Shown piece after piece: positions 59,288 through 64,000 of a DNA stretch of 64,000 bases. The first letter of the stretch is position 1. Every line of letters starts with the position of its first letter. The position numbers and the translations under genes are program-made. Origin of the DNA: Microbispora oryzae (GTDB taxonomy: Bacteria > Actinomycetota > Actinomycetes > Streptosporangiales > Streptosporangiaceae); NCBI RefSeq assembly GCF_017896165.1, contig NZ_JAFCNB010000001.1, forward strand, positions 620,001 through 684,000. The letters are read 5' to 3'. The notes under the pieces were generated by a model. The model saw nothing but the letters and a program-made list of their open reading frames with translations, was not told where the DNA came from and searched no databases.

Positions 59288-60580
59288 ATGCGCACAGCCT
59301 CCCTCGCACTGCCGGCCGCGCTCGCGCTCGCGGCGGCCCTCGTCGTACCCCTCGCCGCACCGGCGCGGGCCGCCTCCACCGGACGGCCCGACCTCGGCCG
59401 CCAGACGCTGCCCGCCGGTGACGGCTGGGCCTCGGCCGGCACCGGCACGACCGGCGGCTCCGCGGCCCCCGCCGCCAACGTCCACGTGGTGACCGACCGG
59501 GCCGGGCTCGCCGCGGCCCTCGCCTCCCCCGGCCCCCGCATCATCTACGTCAGGGGCGTCATCGACGTGGACAAGACCTGCGCCGACTTCGCCACGGGGG
59601 GTTACACGCTGGCGGGCTATCTGGCCGCGTACGACCCCGCGGTGTGGGGCCGGGACGCCGAGCCGTCGGGGCCGGTCGAGGACGCCCGCGCCGCCTCGGC
59701 GGCCGCCCAGACGGCGTACATGAAGCTCAAGGTGCCGTCGGACACCACGATCGTCGGGCTGCCCGGCGCCGTCATCCGGCACATCAACCTGCACGTGGAC
59801 AAGGCGGACAACGTCATCATCCGCGACATCCACTTCCAGGACGCGGCGGACTGCTTCCCGCAGTGGGATCCGACCGACGGCGACGAGGGCAACTGGAACT
59901 CGCTCTACGACAACATCTCGGTCACCGGCTCGACCCACGTGTGGATCGACCACAACACGTTCGACGACGGGGACAACCCCGACTCCGGCCAGCCCGAGTA
60001 CTTCGGCCGGCCCTACCAGGTGCACGACGGGGAGGCCGACATCACCAGCGGGTCAGACCTGGTCACCGTGTCGTGGAACCGGTTCGCCGACCACGACAAG
60101 ACCATGCTGATCGGCTCGACGAACAACCCGGCGACCGACGCGGGCAAGCTCAGCGTGACCGTGCACCACAACCACTTCGTGAACACGCTCCAGCGGCTGC
60201 CCCGGGTGCGGTTCGGCAAGGTGCACGTCTACGACAACTACTACGAGATCCCGGACGCCTCGGCCTTCGTCTACGCGCTCGGCGTCGGCGTCCAGTCGCA
60301 GATCTACGCGCAGGAGAACTTCTTCCGGGTCAGCCGCGCCGTCGACCCGGCGGGCCTGCTCCACGACTGGGGCGGCACGGCCCTCACGTCCACCGGCAAC
60401 CTGCTGCGCGTCGGCGGGAAGGTGAGCCCGATCGACCTGGTCTCCGTCTACAACGCCGCTCACGACCCGGACCTCGGGGCGGACGCCGGATGGACCCCCA
60501 CCCTGCACACCGCCGTCGACCCGGCCGCGTCCGTCCCGCGCGAGGTGTCCCGGCACGCCGGAGCCGGCAAGGCCTCCTGA
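59288..60580 (+). CDS. Secreted pectate lyase, polysaccharide lyase family 1
   Basis: 430 residues. A Sec signal peptide (MRTASLALPAALALAAALVV, cleavage near ARA-AS at ~29) is followed by the parallel beta-helix. Conserved PL1 features are HVWIDHNTF, the calcium-site Asp region DGEADITSGSDLVTVSWNRF, DHDKTMLIG and the catalytic Arg segment RLPRVRFGKVHVYDNYY. It cleaves polygalacturonate outside the cell by beta-elimination. The ATG at 59288 has GAGGAG 7 nt upstream; an earlier frame start at 59198 would run through the operator and block the signal peptide. Confidence 0.93.
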   Translation: MRTASLALPAALALAAALVVPLAAPARAASTGRPDLGRQTLPAGDGWASAGTGTTGGSAAPAANVHVVTDRAGLAAALASPGPRIIYVRGVIDVDKTCADFATGGYTLAGYLAAYDPAVWGRDAEPSGPVEDARAASAAAQTAYMKLKVPSDTTIVGLPGAVIRHINLHVDKADNVIIRDIHFQDAADCFPQWDPTDGDEGNWNSLYDNISVTGSTHVWIDHNTFDDGDNPDSGQPEYFGRPYQVHDGEADITSGSDLVTVSWNRFADHDKTMLIGSTNNPATDAGKLSVTVHHNHFVNTLQRLPRVRFGKVHVYDNYYEIPDASAFVYALGVGVQSQIYAQENFFRVSRAVDPAGLLHDWGGTALTSTGNLLRVGGKVSPIDLVSVYNAAHDPDLGADAGWTPTLHTAVDPAASVPREVSRHAGAGKAS

Positions 60581-60620
60581 AGGCAGCGCTCCTGACGACA
60601 GGCCTCCTGACGATTCGGGT

Positions 60621-60657
60621 GCCGTACGGCGTGCACCCCCGAGGCACGCCGAACGGC
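60621..60657. terminator. Bidirectional terminator between pectate lyase and aldehyde dehydrogenase
   Basis: A 14-bp stem (60621-60634 with 60644-60657, one mismatch) and 9-nt loop occupies the 84-bp convergent gap. It lies 40 bp after the lyase stop and 7 bp after the dehydrogenase stop. Confidence 0.78.
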
Positions 60658-60664
60658 CCCGGGC

Positions 60665-62122
60665 TCAGACGACGAGCCTGCCGTCGACCCGGCGGGGCAC
60701 GCCGAGCGGGTTGTCCTCCCGCAGCTCCGGCGGGAGCAGCTCGTCCGGCCAGTCCTGGTAGGCCACGGGGGTGAGCCAGCGCCTGATCGACGCCGTCCCG
60801 ACCGAGGTGTACGCGGGGGCGGTGGTGGCCGGCCACGGGCCGCCGTGGTGCATGGCCCAGCAGACGGCGACACCGGTCGGCCAGCCGTTCCAGACGAGCC
60901 GCCCGGCGAGCCGCCGCAGGGACGGCACCAGGTCGCGGGCCTCGTCCGGGGACGTCGCGTGGACGGTGGCGGTCAGCGACCCCGGCAGCCGGTCAAGGAC
61001 GGCGGGCAGGCTCGCCGGGTCGCGGTATCGCACCACGATGGCGGCCGGGCCGAAACACTCCTCGCCCAGCTCCGGCAGGCCGTCCGCGAACGTCTCCAGC
61101 CCGGCGGTGAACACCCGGGGCGCGACGGCGTCGCCGGCCGGGCCCGCGTCGCCCTCGGCCAGCGCGGTGACGGCGCCGGTCTCCACCCGGCCGTCCAGCC
61201 GTGCGACGCCCCGCAGGTAACCCTCACGGATCTTCGCGGTCAGCATCCGGCCGCCGGCGGTCCGCGCCACGGCCGCGCCGATCGCGGTGTCGAAGCCGCC
61301 GTCCTCGGGCACGAAGACCAGCCCGGGGTTGGTGCAGAACTGCCCGACGCCGAGGGTCAGCGACGCGGCGAAGCCCTCGGCGACCGCGGCCGGATCGGCC
61401 GACGGCAGGACGACGACGGGGTTGACGCTGCCGAGCTCGCCGTAGAAGGGGATGGGATCGGGACGCTCGTCGATGATCCGCTGGATCGCCCGGCCGCCCG
61501 CGAGCGACCCGGTGAATCCGACCGCGGACACCAGGGGATGCCGGACCAGTTCGCCGCCCGCCTCGAAGCCGTGGACCAGGCCGAGCAGGCCGGGGTCGGG
61601 CAGGGCCCGCCGGATGACCGAGGCGGTCAGGTCGGACGTCGCGGGGTGACCCTCGTGGGCCTTGACGACGACGGCGCAGCCGGCCGCGAGCGCCGACACG
61701 GTGTCGCCGCCGCCCACGGAGAAGGCGAACGGGAAGTTGCTGGCCGAGAAGACGCCGACGACGCCGATCGGCTGGTTGACCCGTCGCACGTCCGGGCGGG
61801 GCGGGGTCGCGCCCGGGTCGGGGTGATCGACGACGGCGTCGAGGTAGGCGCCGTCCCTGAGCACCTCGGCGAACAGCCGGAACTGCGCGGCGGTGCGGGC
61901 GATCTCGCCGCGCAGCCGCACCTCGCCGAGGTGGGTCTCGTCGTGGGCGACCGGCCACAGTTCCTCGGCGTGCTTCAGCAGCGCGTCGCCGACGCCCTCA
62001 AGCACCCGCGCGCGCTCCTCGGCCGGGGTCGCGCGCCACCCCGCCGCGGCGGCCGCCGCCCGCTCGACCGCTCCGTCGACGTTGACGTTGACGTTGACGT
62101 TGACGTTGACGTCACCGCTCAT
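60665..62122 (-). CDS. Aldehyde dehydrogenase, probable 2,5-dioxovalerate (alpha-ketoglutarate semialdehyde) dehydrogenase
   Basis: 485 residues. Catalytic Glu in YGELGSVNPVV and Cys in GVGQFCTNPGLV; NAD region GVVGVFSASNFPFAFSVGGGD is typical of the KGSADH group. It would oxidise 2-oxoglutarate semialdehyde, the KdgD product, to 2-oxoglutarate. The N-terminus has an odd Asn-Val repeat from (TTGACG)n DNA. It is co-transcribed with uronate dehydrogenase, whose stop lies 1 bp upstream. Confidence 0.88.
   Translation of the reverse strand: MSGDVNVNVNVNVNVDGAVERAAAAAAGWRATPAEERARVLEGVGDALLKHAEELWPVAHDETHLGEVRLRGEIARTAAQFRLFAEVLRDGAYLDAVVDHPDPGATPPRPDVRRVNQPIGVVGVFSASNFPFAFSVGGGDTVSALAAGCAVVVKAHEGHPATSDLTASVIRRALPDPGLLGLVHGFEAGGELVRHPLVSAVGFTGSLAGGRAIQRIIDERPDPIPFYGELGSVNPVVVLPSADPAAVAEGFAASLTLGVGQFCTNPGLVFVPEDGGFDTAIGAAVARTAGGRMLTAKIREGYLRGVARLDGRVETGAVTALAEGDAGPAGDAVAPRVFTAGLETFADGLPELGEECFGPAAIVVRYRDPASLPAVLDRLPGSLTATVHATSPDEARDLVPSLRRLAGRLVWNGWPTGVAVCWAMHHGGPWPATTAPAYTSVGTASIRRWLTPVAYQDWPDELLPPELREDNPLGVPRRVDGRLVV
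62075..62112 (-). repeat. 6-bp microsatellite at the dehydrogenase N-terminus
   Basis: About six tandem copies of TTGACG on the + strand (CGTCAA in the coding direction) encode (Asn-Val)n directly after MSGDV. A 6-bp unit keeps the frame on expansion or loss. Confidence 0.85.
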
Positions 62123-62123
62123 C

Positions 62124-62921
62124 TCAGCTCTCCCGGGTCAGGTTGTCCGCGTCGTAGCGCGGTTCGCAGAACCTGCCGCCGACGTGCGAGTGGGGCAGCG
62201 CCGACAGATCGGGCTCGTCGTCGCCGAGCACCTCCGCGGCGTACGCCTCCGCGTCGTCGCGCGGCTCGAAGCCGATGGCGCGTCCCTCGTCGAGGGACCA
62301 CCAGCGGCGGGTGTTGGCCGACACGCCCCACACCACGTGGAAGCCCTCGGCGGCGATCGCGGCCTCCACCAGCCGCGCGCAGTCGTCCGGCGACAGCCAG
62401 GTCGACAGCATCCGGGCGTCCCTCGGCCGCTCGAAGCACGAGCCGATGCGCAGGCAGGTCACCGCCATGCCGTACCGGTCGTGGTAGAGCGAGCCGAGCG
62501 CCTCCTTGGCGACCTTGCTCACGCCGTAGTAGGTGTCGGGTCGTGGGAACAGATAGTCGGGCACCTCGTCCGTCCTCGGCTGGAAGCCGACGGCGTGGTT
62601 GCTGCTGGCCAGCACGACGTGCCGCACGCCCGCGCGCCGCGCGGCCTCCAGCACGACGTAGGTGCCGTTGATGTTGGCGTCGAGGATCTGCTGCCACGGG
62701 CGCTCGACGCTGTGCCCGCCGAGGTGGAGGATCGCGTCCACTCCGTCCACCGCCTTGGCCATCGCGTCCGGGTCGGTCAGATCGGCCGCGAGCGCCTCCT
62801 CACCCGGCCCGGCCTCGATCGGGACCAGGTCGAGCAGGCGCAGCACGCGCCCCTCGCGGGCGAGCCGGGGCCGGAGCAGGGTGCCCACACCGCCCGCCGC
62901 GCCGGTCATGAGAATACGCAT
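62124..62921 (-). CDS. udh: Uronate dehydrogenase
   Basis: 265 residues, short-chain dehydrogenase fold. NAD motif TGAAGGVG, ASSNHAVGF block typical of uronate dehydrogenases and the YGVSKVAKE catalytic Tyr/Lys are present. It oxidises D-galacturonate (or glucuronate) to the aldarolactone, the first step of the oxidative route. It is the first gene of the udh-aldehyde dehydrogenase operon and divergent from kdgD. Confidence 0.88.
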   Translation of the reverse strand: MRILMTGAAGGVGTLLRPRLAREGRVLRLLDLVPIEAGPGEEALAADLTDPDAMAKAVDGVDAILHLGGHSVERPWQQILDANINGTYVVLEAARRAGVRHVVLASSNHAVGFQPRTDEVPDYLFPRPDTYYGVSKVAKEALGSLYHDRYGMAVTCLRIGSCFERPRDARMLSTWLSPDDCARLVEAAIAAEGFHVVWGVSANTRRWWSLDEGRAIGFEPRDDAEAYAAEVLGDDEPDLSALPHSHVGGRFCEPRYDADNLTRES

Positions 62922-63121
62922 ATGTCTCCCCTCGGACTCCGGCCGGGCCGACGCCGGCCGGTGCGCCGTCAGCGCTCGTGGTGATCATCTGTTGATCGCT
63001 CTGATGGTGCCTCCGGTGTCTCCGCCGACCCGTGCCCGCTTTGGGGTTGTCCAGGCAGACCTTGACACCGTTCCGACCGATTTTTACAGTGGCCGGAGCC
63101 CGTTCACAATGCTGGCTGTGA

Positions 63122-63135
63122 TTCACATTCATGAA
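63122..63135. promoter_or_regulatory. Candidate IclR operator between udh and kdgD
   Basis: TTCAC-ATTC-ATGAA, containing the palindrome ATTCATGAAT, followed by TGCGAT as at 59234. It is 109 bp before kdgD and 200 bp before udh, inside their 323-bp divergent gap, which holds no gene. Confidence 0.55.
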
Positions 63136-63244
63136 TGCGATGACCGGACGCCTCTCCGCGGCGAACGGCCCGTCGTTCCCTGTCATTCCCGCACCTCCCC
63201 GTCCGGACCGGGCGGGACGGGGCACGACAAGATTGAGTGGATAC

Positions 63245-64000
63245 ATGCATCTTGATGGCGTTCTCTTCTTTCCGGTGACCCCGTTCCGGGCCGACGGCGC
63301 GCTCGACGAGGAGACACTGGGCCGGCATGTCGAGCGGGGGGTGAGCTCGGGCGCGGGCGCGGTGTTCGCCGCCTGCGGCACGGGCGAGTTCAACGCGCTC
63401 GACCTGGACGAGTACGAGCGGGTGGTGCGGATCGCGGTCGAGGCGACGGCCGGGCGGGTGCCGGTCGTCTCGGGGGCCGGGGGCGCGCTGCCGTTCGCCC
63501 GGTCCTGCGCACGGGCCGCCGAGCGGGCCGGCGCGAACGGGCTGCTGCTGCTCCCGCCCTATCTCGTGAACGCCCCCGTGGAGGGCATGGTGCGGTACTT
63601 CCGGGAGGTGGCCACGACGACCGGCCTCCCGTCGATCGTCTACCAGCGGGGCACCGCCCGCTTCACCCCGGACGCCGTGGTGGAGCTCGCGGGTGTGCCG
63701 CAGATCACCGGCTTCAAGGACGGGCTGGGCGACCTCGACCTCATCCAGCGCATCGTCCTCGCCGTGCGGGGGGCCGCCGGAGACGACTTCACGTTCTTCA
63801 ACGGGCTCCCCACGGCCGAGATGACCGTGCCCGCCTACCGCGGCGCGGGCGTCAAGCTCTACTCATCCGCCGCCTTCTGCTTCGTGCCCGAGGTCGCGCT
63901 CGGCTTCCACAAGGCCGTCACCGCCGGCGAGGACGACCTGGCCAACCGGCTGCTGGCGGACTTCTACCGGCCGCTGGTCGAGCTGCGCGACCGCGTCCCC
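63245..64000 (+). CDS. kdgD: 5-dehydro-4-deoxyglucarate dehydratase (3' end outside window)
   Basis: 252 residues are visible of about 305 expected; the frame is open at the window edge. It is a DHDPS/NAL-family TIM barrel: Schiff-base Lys158 in ITGFKDG, catalytic Tyr133 in SIVYQRG, and FFPVTPFRADGALD with CGTGEF at the N-terminus. It dehydrates and decarboxylates 5-dehydro-4-deoxyglucarate to 2-oxoglutarate semialdehyde. The neighbouring udh and semialdehyde dehydrogenase argue for KdgD over DapA. Confidence 0.88.
   Translation, partial: MHLDGVLFFPVTPFRADGALDEETLGRHVERGVSSGAGAVFAACGTGEFNALDLDEYERVVRIAVEATAGRVPVVSGAGGALPFARSCARAAERAGANGLLLLPPYLVNAPVEGMVRYFREVATTTGLPSIVYQRGTARFTPDAVVELAGVPQITGFKDGLGDLDLIQRIVLAVRGAAGDDFTFFNGLPTAEMTVPAYRGAGVKLYSSAAFCFVPEVALGFHKAVTAGEDDLANRLLADFYRPLVELRDRVP

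Noticed and set aside
63245-64000. Dihydrodipicolinate synthase (dapA)
   Set aside because: The neighbours form a galacturonate pathway that needs KdgD, and no lysine genes are near.

Overview
This is 64 kb of very GC-rich DNA. It has GTG starts, ATGA/GTGA overlaps, ABC sugar importers without an ATPase, ClgR, the Lhr and Nei2 repair proteins, and myo-inositol-1-phosphate synthase. Together these point to a filamentous actinomycete, probably Streptosporangiales or a relative; the order is an inference. No rRNA, tRNA, CRISPR array, intact insertion sequence or phage gene was seen.

Left part (1-25.1 kb), mostly housekeeping. The 3' end of lhr is followed by a sugar/cell-wall island: a VanX-type dipeptidase, two paralogous ROK regulators, a sugar-binding lipoprotein, two permeases and a NagZ-like GH3 glycosidase, suggesting recovery of amino sugars or muropeptides. 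Next come Rrf2, nei2 and the minus-strand block ftsK, rodZ-like, rimO, pgsA, cinA, clgR. A small HTH/membrane pair, DedA, a DMT-type permease, an OlsB-PlsC-like acyltransferase pair and ino1 follow.

Middle part (25.1-50.5 kb), a biosynthetic gene cluster without modular NRPS or PKS genes. A lipid arm (FAAL, two long acyl-CoA dehydrogenase-like proteins, ACP, FabH-like enzyme) sits beside an aminoacyl-ACP arm (BtrJ-like ATP-grasp ligase, BtrK-like PLP decarboxylase, second ACP). Other members are a Cys-less ketosynthase-like protein, a third acyl-CoA dehydrogenase, a dehydrogenase-like helical protein, two stand-alone condensation proteins, a Sfp-type PPTase, and a sugar/cyclitol set (class III aminotransferase, Gfo/Idh oxidoreductase, NodB deacetylase with an IS110-like N-terminus, IMPase-family phosphatase, two paralogous GT-like proteins). 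A LuxR regulator with a degenerate receiver and a MATE exporter complete it. The product is unknown; an acylated aminoacyl-sugar or aminocyclitol amide is my best inference.

Right part (50.5-64 kb). An 860-bp gene-poor stretch precedes a NarL-type two-component system and a solo LuxR HTH protein. Then comes a pectin/galacturonate regulon: IclR, an enolase-superfamily enzyme, an ABC importer, secreted pectate lyase, semialdehyde dehydrogenase, uronate dehydrogenase and 5-dehydro-4-deoxyglucarate dehydratase (cut by the window end). These fit the oxidative route from galacturonate to 2-oxoglutarate. A TTCAC-N4-GTGRA-like motif recurs in its promoters.

Short tandem repeats recur throughout, both in promoters (10- and 13-bp units) and in coding sequence (9-, 12-, 15- and 18-bp units).
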